Part shown: positions 6,917 through 14,631 of the stretch, piece after piece
Numbering within the stretch: the first letter of the stretch is position 1
Layout of the letters: each line of letters opens with the position of its first letter
NCBI GenBank assembly: GCA_964465665.1
Contig: CAYXKM010000073.1
Coordinates: 1 to 23,131, forward strand
Length of the DNA stretch: 23,131 bases
Reading direction: 5' to 3'
Source of the DNA: JAKEGN01 sp964465665
GTDB taxonomy: Bacteria; Pseudomonadota; Gammaproteobacteria; Steroidobacterales; Woeseiaceae
Made by a program: the position numbers and the translations under genes
Notes under the pieces: model-generated
Told to the model about the DNA's origin: nothing
Databases searched by the model: none
The model's input: only the letters and a program-made list of their open reading frames with translations

Positions 6917-7876
6917 ATGGACAGAAGCCGCCTGCCAGCCGAAATTGCACTCGCCGCGAACCGGATCAGGACTCATGTGCGCGAGACTCCCCTGGAATTC
7001 TCTCCGTGGTTCAGCGAAAAGACGGGAGCCAAAGTCTGGATGAAACTCGAGAATCTGCAGCTTACGGGTTCGTTCAAACTGCGTGGTGCTTTCAACAAGT
7101 TGCTCACGATGACCGACGAGGAGCGCAGCGGCGGCGGCGTTGCCGCCTCAAGCGGCAATCACGGTGCTGCAATCGCCCATGCGATGGCCAAACTCGGCGT
7201 CAACGGCGTCATTTTTGTGCCGGAAAAGACGTCTTCCGCAAAGGTCGACGCAATTCGCCGATATGGCGGCGAAGTCCGGTTTTTCGGCACCGACGGGCTC
7301 GATACGGAACAGCACGCCCGTCAGTACGCAGCCGAACACGGAATGAGCTACCTGTCACCATACAACGATGCGGCTGTTATTGCCGGACAAGGAACTTGTG
7401 GCGTTGAAATTGCCAGGCATTTGCCGGACATCGACGCAATCCACATCGCGGTCGGCGGAGGCGGACTGATCAGTGGCGTCGGAACCTTCCTTAAGACGGT
7501 CAACCGAAAGATCAGCATAGTCTCCTGTCAGCCGGTGGCGTCCCCGGTAATGACGGAGTCCGTCCGCGCGGGCCGGGTCATCGAGTTTCCGAGCCGGCCG
7601 ACCCTGTCCGACGGAACTGCAGGCGGCGTCGAGGCGGACACAATTACCTTTGAAATCTGTCGCGACATCATCGACGATTACATCACGGTCCCGGAAGACG
7701 AAATTGCAAAAGCGATGCGCGCATTCATCGACTCGCATCACCTTCTGATCGAAGGTGCGGCGGGCGTGGCATTGGCAGGCTTGTTGGGTCACGATGGAAA
7801 ATACGCGGGCAAGAATATTGTCGTTCTGATCTGCGGTGGCAATATCAGCCGGGATACACTTCGACAGGTTATATGA
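6917..7876 (+). CDS. PLP-dependent threonine/serine dehydratase
   Basis: 319-residue fold-type II PLP enzyme that would deaminate threonine or serine to 2-oxobutyrate or pyruvate. The Schiff-base lysine is Lys54 in GSFKLRGA. SSGNHG (78-83) binds the substrate carboxylate, and the glycine loop GGGGLISG (180-187) binds the PLP phosphate. The C-terminal CGGNIS matches the pyridine-nitrogen Ser/Cys region. There is no C-terminal ACT/regulatory domain, so it is of catabolic or short type rather than full-length biosynthetic IlvA. Close relatives include TdcB, serine racemase and hydroxyectoine-pathway dehydratases; the sequence alone does not decide. The Shine-Dalgarno is weak. The amidohydrolase follows after 76 bp on the same strand. 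Confidence 0.92.
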   Translation: MDRSRLPAEIALAANRIRTHVRETPLEFSPWFSEKTGAKVWMKLENLQLTGSFKLRGAFNKLLTMTDEERSGGGVAASSGNHGAAIAHAMAKLGVNGVIFVPEKTSSAKVDAIRRYGGEVRFFGTDGLDTEQHARQYAAEHGMSYLSPYNDAAVIAGQGTCGVEIARHLPDIDAIHIAVGGGGLISGVGTFLKTVNRKISIVSCQPVASPVMTESVRAGRVIEFPSRPTLSDGTAGGVEADTITFEICRDIIDDYITVPEDEIAKAMRAFIDSHHLLIEGAAGVALAGLLGHDGKYAGKNIVVLICGGNISRDTLRQVI

Positions 7877-7952
7877 CCGACGCTGGACCGGGCAGTGGAA
7901 CCGGACCGCAACGAGGCGTTCAAACGCAGTTGATCAGCCGGATGCAATCGCC

Positions 7953-9293
7953 ATGAAATATTTCCAGATATCGCTCGTTTTGCTCTTGCTCGGCAGCGCC
8001 CGGGCGCCGGCCGAGTCAATCGCAATCGTTAACGTCAACGTAATCCCCATGACGACGGAAGTCGTCCTGCCGGCACGTTCTGTCATCGTGACGGACGGCA
8101 AGATCGCATCGATCGGTGATGTGGACACGACCGCTCTGCCCGAGGATGCATTAATCATTGACGGGACGGACCGGTACCTGATCCCGGGACTGGCGGAGAT
8201 GCATGCGCATGTTCCCGGCGCAAGCTCGGACGATCTCGAGCGGGTACTGGGGCTGTTCATTGCCAACGGGGTCACCTTGGTGCGCGGGATGCTCGGCCAG
8301 CCGTCGCACCTGCAATTGCGGCAGCAGCTCGCAGATGGCGAAGTCCAGGGTCCGCGGCTCATTACCTCAGGCCCTTCATTCAGTGGCAACAGTGTCACCG
8401 GCCCGGAGCAGGCGGCAGCCATGGTGCGTGAACAGTTCCGCGATGGCTATGATTTCCTGAAGATTCATCCCGGGCTGAGCCTCGACGAGTTCACGGCTGT
8501 TGCAAGGGCCGCTAATGAATTGCACATGCCGTTTGCCGGCCACGTACCCGCAGACGTGTCCGTAGAGCAGGCGCTTGCAGCCGGGATTGCGACGATCGAT
8601 CACCTCGACGGCTACATGGTGTCATTGATCGACGCTACCGAGGACCCATCAGGTGGTTACGGCGGATTCTTCGGTGTGTACCTCGCAGAATACGCCGACG
8701 AAAACAGGATCAGGGGCATCGCTGCCGCAACTGCGGTAGCCGGAGTCTGGAATGTACCGACGCAATCGCTGTTCGAACACCTGGTATCGGACGAGGACCC
8801 TCGGCTGCTGGCGGATCGACCGGAAATGAAATACGTGTCGGCAGGGACTGTGGAAACATGGAAGCAGACCAAGACGCAAATCATGCAGGAGCCGCTGTAC
8901 AAACCCGCCACGGCTGCGCGCGCCATCGAATTGCGTAGAAAACTCATACTCGCGTTGCATGAATCCGGTGCCGGCCTGCTGCTCGGATCCGATGCTCCGC
9001 AGATCTTCAACGTGCCCGGGTTCTCGATTCACCGCGAATTGATAATGCTGGTGGGGGCGGGCTTGAGTCCTTTCGAGGCGTTGCAGGCAGGAACGGTTTA
9101 TCCGGCGAGTTTTTTCAATCAGGAGGGCAGCTTCGGTACCGTGCAAACAGGACTGGACGCGGATCTCGTACTGCTTGACGGTAATCCGTTGCAGGACATC
9201 GGGAACTCGCGGCGAATCCACGGAGTCATGATCCGCGGCCGCTGGCTGTCGCGCCAGGATATCGGACGGCTGCTGGAGCGATTCGCACGCTAA
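7953..9293 (+). CDS. Secreted amidohydrolase (imidazolonepropionase/prolidase-like)
   Basis: 446-residue metal-dependent hydrolase with an N-terminal signal peptide (MKYFQISLVLLLLGSARA). The small beta-sandwich NVNVIPM...VIVTDGKIASIG precedes the TIM barrel. Metal-site residues are visible: HAH at 84-86 (MHAH), Lys170 (DFLKIHP, candidate carbamylated lysine), His197 (FAGHVP), His217 (IDHLDG) and Asp347 (LLGSDAP). The C-terminus GLDADLVLLDGNPLQDI is typical of the family. ATG 7953 is chosen because it starts the signal peptide; the upstream extension overlaps the dehydratase. Substrates of such periplasmic enzymes are often dipeptides or cyclic amides; here unknown. Its stop codon overlaps that of the convergent oxygenase gene by 4 bp. 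Confidence 0.9.
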   Translation: MKYFQISLVLLLLGSARAPAESIAIVNVNVIPMTTEVVLPARSVIVTDGKIASIGDVDTTALPEDALIIDGTDRYLIPGLAEMHAHVPGASSDDLERVLGLFIANGVTLVRGMLGQPSHLQLRQQLADGEVQGPRLITSGPSFSGNSVTGPEQAAAMVREQFRDGYDFLKIHPGLSLDEFTAVARAANELHMPFAGHVPADVSVEQALAAGIATIDHLDGYMVSLIDATEDPSGGYGGFFGVYLAEYADENRIRGIAAATAVAGVWNVPTQSLFEHLVSDEDPRLLADRPEMKYVSAGTVETWKQTKTQIMQEPLYKPATAARAIELRRKLILALHESGAGLLLGSDAPQIFNVPGFSIHRELIMLVGAGLSPFEALQAGTVYPASFFNQEGSFGTVQTGLDADLVLLDGNPLQDIGNSRRIHGVMIRGRWLSRQDIGRLLERFAR

Positions 9294-10300
9294 CGATTCC
9301 CGGCGAGAGTCTCGGTCCGGTAGGCCTCCGATCGCCGTACTTCCTCATCGATGTGCTGTCGCTGCTTCACCGCCTCGAATCGCGCGGGATTGCCTGCGCT
9401 CACGAATGACTCGAGAGGCGCGATGTCCTGGTTCGCGTTGACCGCAACGAACAGCACGACACTGTAGCGGGGCACAGTCGTTCGACGCACCCTGTGGCCG
9501 GTCGCCCGGAAGTAGCCGTTGGTCCAGCGCTCCAGCATGTCATCGAGCAACACGATGAGCTGGTCCGGATGCGCCGGCGCTTCATACCACTGGCCGTTCA
9601 CGTCGGTCAGCTCGAGGCCGGGGCAGGTCTGCAGAAGCAATGAGATACATTCAAAGTCTGTATGCGCTGCGATACCGACATCCCGAAGCCTGTCTTCGCA
9701 CTGCCCGCCAGGGTAATGCAGCAATCGCAGCGTACTGAGTTCCTGGGTACTGCAGCGACTGCTGAAAAAATCTCGTTTCAGATCGGCAGCTTCGGCCAGT
9801 ATCTCCAGCACGGCACGGGCAAGAGCCGCCAGGCTGTGCCATAACGCACCAATGTCGTCACGAAATCCTGGCAGGTCGGGCCATACGTTCCGGCCTTCCA
9901 GGGCCTTCGTCGAAAGTGCGTCGCCTCCCAGTCCGCAATCGAAGGACTCCACGTGTGCCCGGGTGCCGGGCTGGTAGGCTGGCTCGCCGAACATGGGCAT
10001 CCAGCCATAACTGCCCTCCTTGCGGCGATTGTCGACAGCGATTTTTCGCGGATCGGTATCCGGCAGCGAGAAAAAGCGCTGCATTTGCGATAAGGCAGCG
10101 CTTAAAGCCGGGTTGCCGGCGAAAGCATTGCCGATATAGAAAAAACCGGTATCGAGACAGGCGCGTCTCACCTGGTCAACAAGTTCCCCGCGTTGCACCG
10201 GATCGCCGTGCAGCAGCTGTCGCGCATCGATATACAGTTTCCGGCCGGGTGCGCGGCCAACGAGCGGATCGGACTGATTCAAATCCCGGGTCGACGGCAT
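9290..10300 (-). CDS. 2-oxoglutarate/Fe(II)-dependent oxygenase, isopenicillin-N-synthase-like
   Basis: 336-residue cytosolic oxygenase. The N-terminal DIOX_N-like region includes RRACLDTGFFYIGNAF. The catalytic core has the facial triad His213 and Asp215 (AAHTDFECISLLLQ) and His269 (ATGHRV), and Arg278-x-Ser280 (PRYS), which would bind the 2-oxoglutarate C5 carboxylate. The start is the ATG at 10300, with GGAGGAG about 5 nt upstream; a longer in-frame form to 10390 has no such site. Relatives act on gibberellins, flavonoids or amino-acid-derived compounds; the bacterial members are mostly uncharacterised. Head-to-head with the CBS-pair gene across 180 bp, and convergent with the amidohydrolase. 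Confidence 0.91.
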   Translation of the reverse strand: MPSTRDLNQSDPLVGRAPGRKLYIDARQLLHGDPVQRGELVDQVRRACLDTGFFYIGNAFAGNPALSAALSQMQRFFSLPDTDPRKIAVDNRRKEGSYGWMPMFGEPAYQPGTRAHVESFDCGLGGDALSTKALEGRNVWPDLPGFRDDIGALWHSLAALARAVLEILAEAADLKRDFFSSRCSTQELSTLRLLHYPGGQCEDRLRDVGIAAHTDFECISLLLQTCPGLELTDVNGQWYEAPAHPDQLIVLLDDMLERWTNGYFRATGHRVRRTTVPRYSVVLFVAVNANQDIAPLESFVSAGNPARFEAVKQRQHIDEEVRRSEAYRTETLAGNR

Positions 10301-10418
10301 AAGGCTCCTCCCTGAGGCCGAAAACTGACGATTTCCCGGGACAATTGCAAGCCGTCGGCCCGGATCCGGCAGGCAATCTTTATGTTGCATGCGGAAGGCG
10401 ATACTCTCGCCGATGAAC

Positions 10419-10424
10419 TAGAAT
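10419..10424 (+). promoter_or_regulatory. Candidate -10 element for the CBS-pair gene
   Basis: TAGAAT (5 of 6 to consensus) 56 bp before ATG 10481. No convincing -35 is seen at 17 nt, so the call is tentative. Confidence 0.3.
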
Positions 10425-10480
10425 AATGCGAAGCCGAAGACCGCGCAGCTGTATGCGGGCCACCCAAAAGGGGGGGAATA

Positions 10481-10909
10481 ATGAAACTGGTCAGACACGT
10501 TCTGCAATCCAAGGGCTCAAGCGTCGTCTCGGTATCGCCGTCGACATCCGTGCTCGACGCCATAAAGTTGATGGCAGAAAAGGGGATCGGCGCACTTGTC
10601 GTATTGGACGGCGCGAAACTCGCCGGCATAGTGACCGAACGGGACTACGCGCGCAAAGTCATACTCAAGGAGAGGTCGTCGCACAATACGCCGGTCAGCG
10701 AGATCATGTCCGAGAGGGTTACCACAGCCACACTGGACGACTCCGTCGACCATTGCATGAATACAATGACCGAGAAACGTATTCGCCACTTGCCGGTCGT
10801 AAACAGCGGCAGAGTCGCCGGCATGATATCGATTGGCGATCTTGTCAAGGCAGTCATTGCCGATCAGCAGGAAGCGATCGAACAGCTCGAACATTACATT
10901 ACCGGGTGA
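10481..10909 (+). CDS. Tandem CBS-domain protein
   Basis: 142 residues made of two CBS motifs and little else. CBS1 is about residues 12-62, with VVSVSPSTSVLDAIKLMAEKG and GIVTERDYARKV. CBS2 is about 75-128, with MTEKRIRHLPVV and GMISIGDLVKAVI. Such pairs bind adenine nucleotides (AMP, ATP, SAM or NAD) and regulate partner proteins. No catalytic or transmembrane domain is attached, so this is a free-standing sensor. A purine-rich Shine-Dalgarno AAAAGGGGGG precedes ATG 10481. The dienelactone hydrolase gene starts 25 bp after its stop, so cotranscription is likely, though a functional link is not evident. Confidence 0.92.
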   Translation: MKLVRHVLQSKGSSVVSVSPSTSVLDAIKLMAEKGIGALVVLDGAKLAGIVTERDYARKVILKERSSHNTPVSEIMSERVTTATLDDSVDHCMNTMTEKRIRHLPVVNSGRVAGMISIGDLVKAVIADQQEAIEQLEHYITG

Positions 10910-10934
10910 TTCGCGTAACGCTGCAGGGGATAGC

Positions 10935-11816
10935 ATGAACAGGAATCCGACCATCGACCCGCAGATTCTCAGGCTATTCGACGGCTACGTGCACGGCAGC
11001 CTGAGCCGGCGCCAGTTCCTGGATCGGGTTGCCGCTGTTTCCGCAACGGGACTGTCCGCAACCGCGATACTCGAGTTGCTCAGCCCGAAGTACGCGCTCG
11101 CTCAACAGGTCTCCGCTGACGACAAGTCGATATCGGTCAGTTATCACGACTATGCGTCGCCCGATGGTGGCGGCCGCATGCGGGGCTACCTGGCCATGCC
11201 AGCGGGAACTGACGGCAGACTCCCGGGAGTCATAGTCATTCATGAGAATCGCGGCCTGAACCCGTATATCGAGGATGTTGCGCGCCGTGTCGCGGTTGCC
11301 GGATTCATCGCCTTTGCGCCGGATGCCCTGACGCCGCTTGGCGGATATCCCGGCAACGATGATGAAGGCCGCGCGATGCAGGAGAAGCGGGACAGGAACG
11401 AAATGGTGAATGATTTCATTGCCGCGGTGCGCTTGATGCAGCGCCATGACGCCTGCTCCGGCAAGGTCGGCTGTGTCGGATTCTGTTTCGGCGGATGGAT
11501 GGCCAATGCGCTGGCCGTCAAAGTCGCCGATCTGGCGGCGGCCGTACCGTTCTACGGCGGCCAGCCCGCGACGGAAGACGTGCCTGCGATCAGGGCGCCG
11601 CTCCTGATACACCATGCGGGCCTCGATGAGCGCGTCAATGTCGGCTGGCCTGGCTACCGCGCGGCTCTCGAAGCTGCCGGGAAGAACTATCGGGAATATA
11701 CTTACGAGAATTGCAACCACGGGTTCCATAACGATACGACGCCCCGCTACGACAAGGCCGCCGCGGAACTTGCCTGGCAGCGGACGATTGAATTTTTCCG
11801 GCAGTATCTGGTCTGA
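10935..11816 (+). CDS. Tat-exported dienelactone hydrolase family protein
   Basis: 293-residue alpha/beta hydrolase (DLH family, PF01738). The N-terminus carries a twin-arginine signal SRRQFL at 24-29 followed by a hydrophobic stretch and PKYALAQ, so the folded protein is probably exported by Tat. The catalytic triad is visible: Cys184 in GFCFGG, Asp231 in AGLDERV, His262 in CNHGFHND; Glu104 in IHENRGL is the residue that activates the cysteine in DLH. Canonical enzymes cleave the lactone ring of dienelactone. The exported, Tat-targeted homologues are of uncertain substrate. Start ATG 10935 has AGGGGA nearby. Confidence 0.92.
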   Translation: MNRNPTIDPQILRLFDGYVHGSLSRRQFLDRVAAVSATGLSATAILELLSPKYALAQQVSADDKSISVSYHDYASPDGGGRMRGYLAMPAGTDGRLPGVIVIHENRGLNPYIEDVARRVAVAGFIAFAPDALTPLGGYPGNDDEGRAMQEKRDRNEMVNDFIAAVRLMQRHDACSGKVGCVGFCFGGWMANALAVKVADLAAAVPFYGGQPATEDVPAIRAPLLIHHAGLDERVNVGWPGYRAALEAAGKNYREYTYENCNHGFHNDTTPRYDKAAAELAWQRTIEFFRQYLV

Positions 11817-11861
11817 AGGCACAGAGCGACGGCCCGGTTCCGCGTCGAAGACCAACGGGCC

Positions 11862-11881
11862 GGCGCCAGCAGAACGGCGCC
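11862..11881 (+). other. GC hairpin between DLH and TPR genes
   Basis: GGCGCC-AGCAGAAC-GGCGCC, 6-bp stem with an 8-nt loop, next to a second possible stem GGCCCG (11831-11836) with CGGGCC (11856-11861). No T-tract follows. This could be an attenuating or mRNA-processing structure, or chance in GC-rich DNA. Confidence 0.3.
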
Positions 11882-11941
11882 AATACATGGCACCGGTAGC
11901 GGATGGATCAGGAAATAGCGCCAGATCCGGAGGTTAGCCAG

Positions 11942-12484
11942 TTGAACGCTCGTATTTTGCTCCTGCTCGCCATCGTTCTGGTTCCTGTCGCGCAGGCGCA
12001 GAACTCCGACCGGCTGAAATCGACAACTGGCCCGGTTCAGACCATAGGACAGCGGAACCCCCCGCTATACGACGGGGCACAGGCGCTTCTTGCCGGACAC
12101 GATGAACAGGGAATCGAGCTTACGCTCCAGGGCCTGAAGATTGCGCAGGGGGCGCGCGAGGAAGAAGCCGCGCTTTCCAATCTGTGTGCCGGTTATATAC
12201 GGCTACGCCAGCTCGATACCGCAATGAAGTACTGCAACATGCTGCTTGCCCGTAACCCGAATCACTGGCGAGGCTATAACAATCGCGCGGTCATATACCT
12301 CGAGCTCAAGGAATACGAGAAGGCCGATCAGGACCTGAAGCGCGCAGAGTCGATCAATCCCGAGGCCCGTACGATCAAGGTGGCGCGGGCAATCTACATG
12401 GACGCCGTATACCCTGTCGCGCCCGCCGTAGAGATTGACGACCGCCAGGGGCGCGTCAGCCAGGACAATGGCCAGAACCGCTGA
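11942..12484 (+). CDS. Secreted TPR-repeat protein
   Basis: 180 residues from a TTG start. TTG 11942 is chosen over ATG 11903 because GGAGG (11929-11933) lies 8 nt upstream and because the protein then begins with a proper signal peptide, ending VPVAQAQ (cleavage about residue 20). The mature part is mostly alpha-helical with two or three tetratricopeptide repeats (about residues 60-150), including NLCAGYIRLRQLDTAMKYCNMLLARNPNH and GYNNRAVIYLELKEYEKADQDLKRAESINPEA. TPRs mediate protein-protein contacts, here in the periplasm. The next gene overlaps it by 17 bp and also encodes a secreted protein, suggesting a functional pair. Confidence 0.86.
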   Translation: MNARILLLLAIVLVPVAQAQNSDRLKSTTGPVQTIGQRNPPLYDGAQALLAGHDEQGIELTLQGLKIAQGAREEEAALSNLCAGYIRLRQLDTAMKYCNMLLARNPNHWRGYNNRAVIYLELKEYEKADQDLKRAESINPEARTIKVARAIYMDAVYPVAPAVEIDDRQGRVSQDNGQNR

Positions 12485-12881
12485 AACTTCCCGATCATTG
12501 CCGGCTCTGATGCTCGCAGGGATGCTGCTGCCATGCGCCGCTTGGGCGCAGGAACTCACAACGGGTGACACCTACATTTCGGATTCCCGGCGCGAGCGCA
12601 CACCCCTGATTACTGCTTTTCCAAAGTATCCCTATGTGGCGCGCAGGGATCGTATGGAAGGGGAAACGAAGGTTTGTTTCACCGTGAATGCGAAAGGACA
12701 AATCATTCGGCCGGGCATCCGCAGCAGCTCGCACAGGATTTTCGAGAAACCTGCGCTGCAGGCGATTCGTACATCGACCTTTGAACCGCTGAAGCCCGGT
12801 GAAACCAAGTCCAATCTGAAGACTTGCCGGATATTTCGCTTCAGGCTCGATCCGATTTCAGCATCCAACAACGACAACTGA
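12468..12881 (+). CDS. Secreted TonB C-terminal-domain protein
   Basis: 137 residues. ATG 12468 begins a signal peptide (SRSLPALMLAGMLLPCAAWAQ, cleavage about residue 28). The rest is a TonB_C-like fold (about 45-130) with the typical segment PKYPYVARRDRMEGETKVCFTVNAKGQI and ALQAIRTSTFEPL. Unlike true TonB it has no proline-rich spanning region and no retained membrane anchor, so it is unlikely to energise outer-membrane receptors by itself. It overlaps the TPR gene by 17 bp and is followed at 11 bp by the convergent aldolase gene. Two cysteines (Val-Lys-Cys-Phe and Lys-Thr-Cys-Arg) could pair in the periplasm. Confidence 0.84.
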   Translation: MARTAETSRSLPALMLAGMLLPCAAWAQELTTGDTYISDSRRERTPLITAFPKYPYVARRDRMEGETKVCFTVNAKGQIIRPGIRSSSHRIFEKPALQAIRTSTFEPLKPGETKSNLKTCRIFRFRLDPISASNNDN

Positions 12882-12892
12882 GCGCGTTCGGT

Positions 12893-13504
12893 TCATTCCA
12901 TCCGTTGCCGCAGTTCGAGGATCCTCGTTGCAGCCTCGGTCATGGTTGTCCCGATGCTGATGAGACCCTCCTCGTGCCCGCCCATCACGGCAACGCCGCT
13001 TGTCGGCAGGTCCGACTCCTGCCAGAGTCTTGCAAACTCCATCGCCATTTCGGGCGTACCGTAGGCAACAGTGTCGTCCGTCGTCGGGATCCGGCCGCGC
13101 AGCAGGCGCCAGAGCCGGCTGTTGTGCACATGCACGACAGCGGCAATCGACCTGTCGGTCCGGTACAGCACCGCATGGGTCATCGATTCTGAGGACGCCT
13201 GAATAGCGCCTCGGCAACTGACGAAATTGCGCGCCGGATCGGCATTCGTGACCAGCCCGAAATGCGCCGGTCCGACGTCGCGCAGATGGCCGGTCTGTGT
13301 GCCGCTGATCAGGAACTTCGTGCCCGGGCCAACGCGCATGCTGATATTGCCGAAACCGATACCTGAATCGGCATAAAGACCGATAAATCCGGCATCGTGC
13401 AGAGGCCGTCTCCAGCGGCACAATTCCGCGATTTCCGGATATGGCGGCAGATCACACCGGGTCCAGTCGCAAATGAACTTCGTGTAGCCTTCGTCGATGG
13501 TCAC
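12893..13504 (-). CDS. Class II aldolase/adducin family protein (methionine-salvage or deoxyribose-phosphate aldolase)
   Basis: 203-residue metal-dependent aldolase or dehydratase. Seen: GNIS at 52-55 (substrate phosphate loop), catalytic glutamate candidate Glu106 in SSESMTHA, zinc ligands in VVHVHNS (His125, His127) and a third histidine candidate in GGHEEG (His177). The GTG start at 13504 overlaps the stop of mtnA in a GTGA tetranucleotide, so translation is coupled. Placement after mtnA suggests that it acts on the ketose-1-phosphate made by MtnA. It could be a methylthioribulose-1-phosphate dehydratase (MtnB) or an aldolase splitting that product to dihydroxyacetone phosphate plus a methylthio- or deoxy-aldehyde, as in the DHAP shunt. 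The sequence alone does not decide. Confidence 0.85.
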   Translation of the reverse strand: MTIDEGYTKFICDWTRCDLPPYPEIAELCRWRRPLHDAGFIGLYADSGIGFGNISMRVGPGTKFLISGTQTGHLRDVGPAHFGLVTNADPARNFVSCRGAIQASSESMTHAVLYRTDRSIAAVVHVHNSRLWRLLRGRIPTTDDTVAYGTPEMAMEFARLWQESDLPTSGVAVMGGHEEGLISIGTTMTEAATRILELRQRME

Positions 13505-14631
13505 TTGCTCGTCGCACGATCCGGGAAAAGCCCGGCAAGTCCGGATTCGCTGGCTGCGCAGATACCAAATTCCGTGATCAGTCCGGTAACAAGGCGCGCC
13601 GGCGTAACGTCAAATCCGTAGTTCCTGACTTGCGTTCCGCTGGCTATGGTCTGCACCGTCCCGGTTCCCTGTGGCGTCATCCCGTATACGTGTGATACTT
13701 CCCTCGGGTCACGTTCCTCTATGGGAATATCCTGCAGGCCGTCCGAAATGGTCCAGTCGATGGTAGTGGACGGAAGCGCGACATAAAACGGTACATTGTT
13801 GTCGTGAGCAGCGAGCGCTTTAAGGTAAGTGCCGATCTTGTTTGCGACGTCCCCGCTGCGGGTCGTGCGATCGGTTCCCGTAATGCAAATGTCGACCAAG
13901 CCGTGTTGCATCAGGTGGCCGCCGGCGTTATCGACGATCACTGTATGCGGCACCCCGTTCTCGGCCAGCTCCCAGGCAGTTAGCTGCGAGCCCTGGTTCC
14001 GCGGCCGTGTTTCATCAACCCAGACATGCACGCTGATTCCTTTTTGTTGGGCAAAATACACAGGCGCAGTTGCCGTGCCCCAGTTGATGGTCGCGAGCGA
14101 ACCGGCATTGCAATGCGTCAGCACGTTGACGGTACGGCCTGCTTTGCGCCGGGAAATTTCCTCGAGCAGGGTCAGGCCGTGGCGCCCGATGCCTTTCGAT
14201 ATCTCGACATCTTCGTCGCAGATGGCCCTGGCTTCATTTTCCAGTGTTGCGACGAGCTCCCCGGCATTCCTCCCTGCAGCAACCGCGAGGACGCGGTCGA
14301 TGGCCCACGTCAGGTTGACCGCGGTAGGTCGGGTAGTGCCGAGTTTTTCTGCCGCGATCTGCAGTTCGCTGCCGGAGTTGCCCGAGTCGCGACCGGCCAA
14401 AGCCGCAAGGTAAAGACTCCATGCAGCGGTTGCCCCAATCAACGGCGCGCCGCGAACCAGCATCTCACTGATGGCATGCGCCCCGTCCCGCCAGGTTTTC
14501 AGGTCGCGAACGACATACTCGTGCGGCAGCAAGCGCTGGTCGATGATCTGCACCACGGACGGATCGCCGGGCTTCTGCCAGATGGTGCGAAATGCCTCGC
14601 CTTTGGCGCGCAAGTCGGCTTCCGCGATCAC
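13501..14631 (-). CDS. mtnA: S-methyl-5-thioribose-1-phosphate isomerase
   Basis: 376-residue enzyme of the methionine salvage pathway, converting 5-methylthioribose-1-phosphate to the ribulose isomer; homologues also take 5-deoxyribose-1-phosphate. Family motifs: RGAPLIGATAAW (60-71), LTHCNAGSLAT with catalytic Cys174, DETRPRNQGSQLTAWEL (206-222), and GTDRTTRSGDVANKIGTY with catalytic Asp254. GTG at 14631 is the start: it overlaps the folD stop in a GTGA and leaves a normal family length. An in-frame upstream extension runs through folD and is not protein-like. The downstream aldolase also begins in a GTGA overlap, so the three genes form one coupled operon. The other mtn genes are not in this window. 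Confidence 0.93.
   Translation of the reverse strand: MIAEADLRAKGEAFRTIWQKPGDPSVVQIIDQRLLPHEYVVRDLKTWRDGAHAISEMLVRGAPLIGATAAWSLYLAALAGRDSGNSGSELQIAAEKLGTTRPTAVNLTWAIDRVLAVAAGRNAGELVATLENEARAICDEDVEISKGIGRHGLTLLEEISRRKAGRTVNVLTHCNAGSLATINWGTATAPVYFAQQKGISVHVWVDETRPRNQGSQLTAWELAENGVPHTVIVDNAGGHLMQHGLVDICITGTDRTTRSGDVANKIGTYLKALAAHDNNVPFYVALPSTTIDWTISDGLQDIPIEERDPREVSHVYGMTPQGTGTVQTIASGTQVRNYGFDVTPARLVTGLITEFGICAASESGLAGLFPDRATSK

Noticed and set aside
10974..11888. 304-codon open frame on the minus strand
   Set aside because: Antisense to the dienelactone hydrolase, which has its triad and Tat signal. The shadow peptide has no motif.
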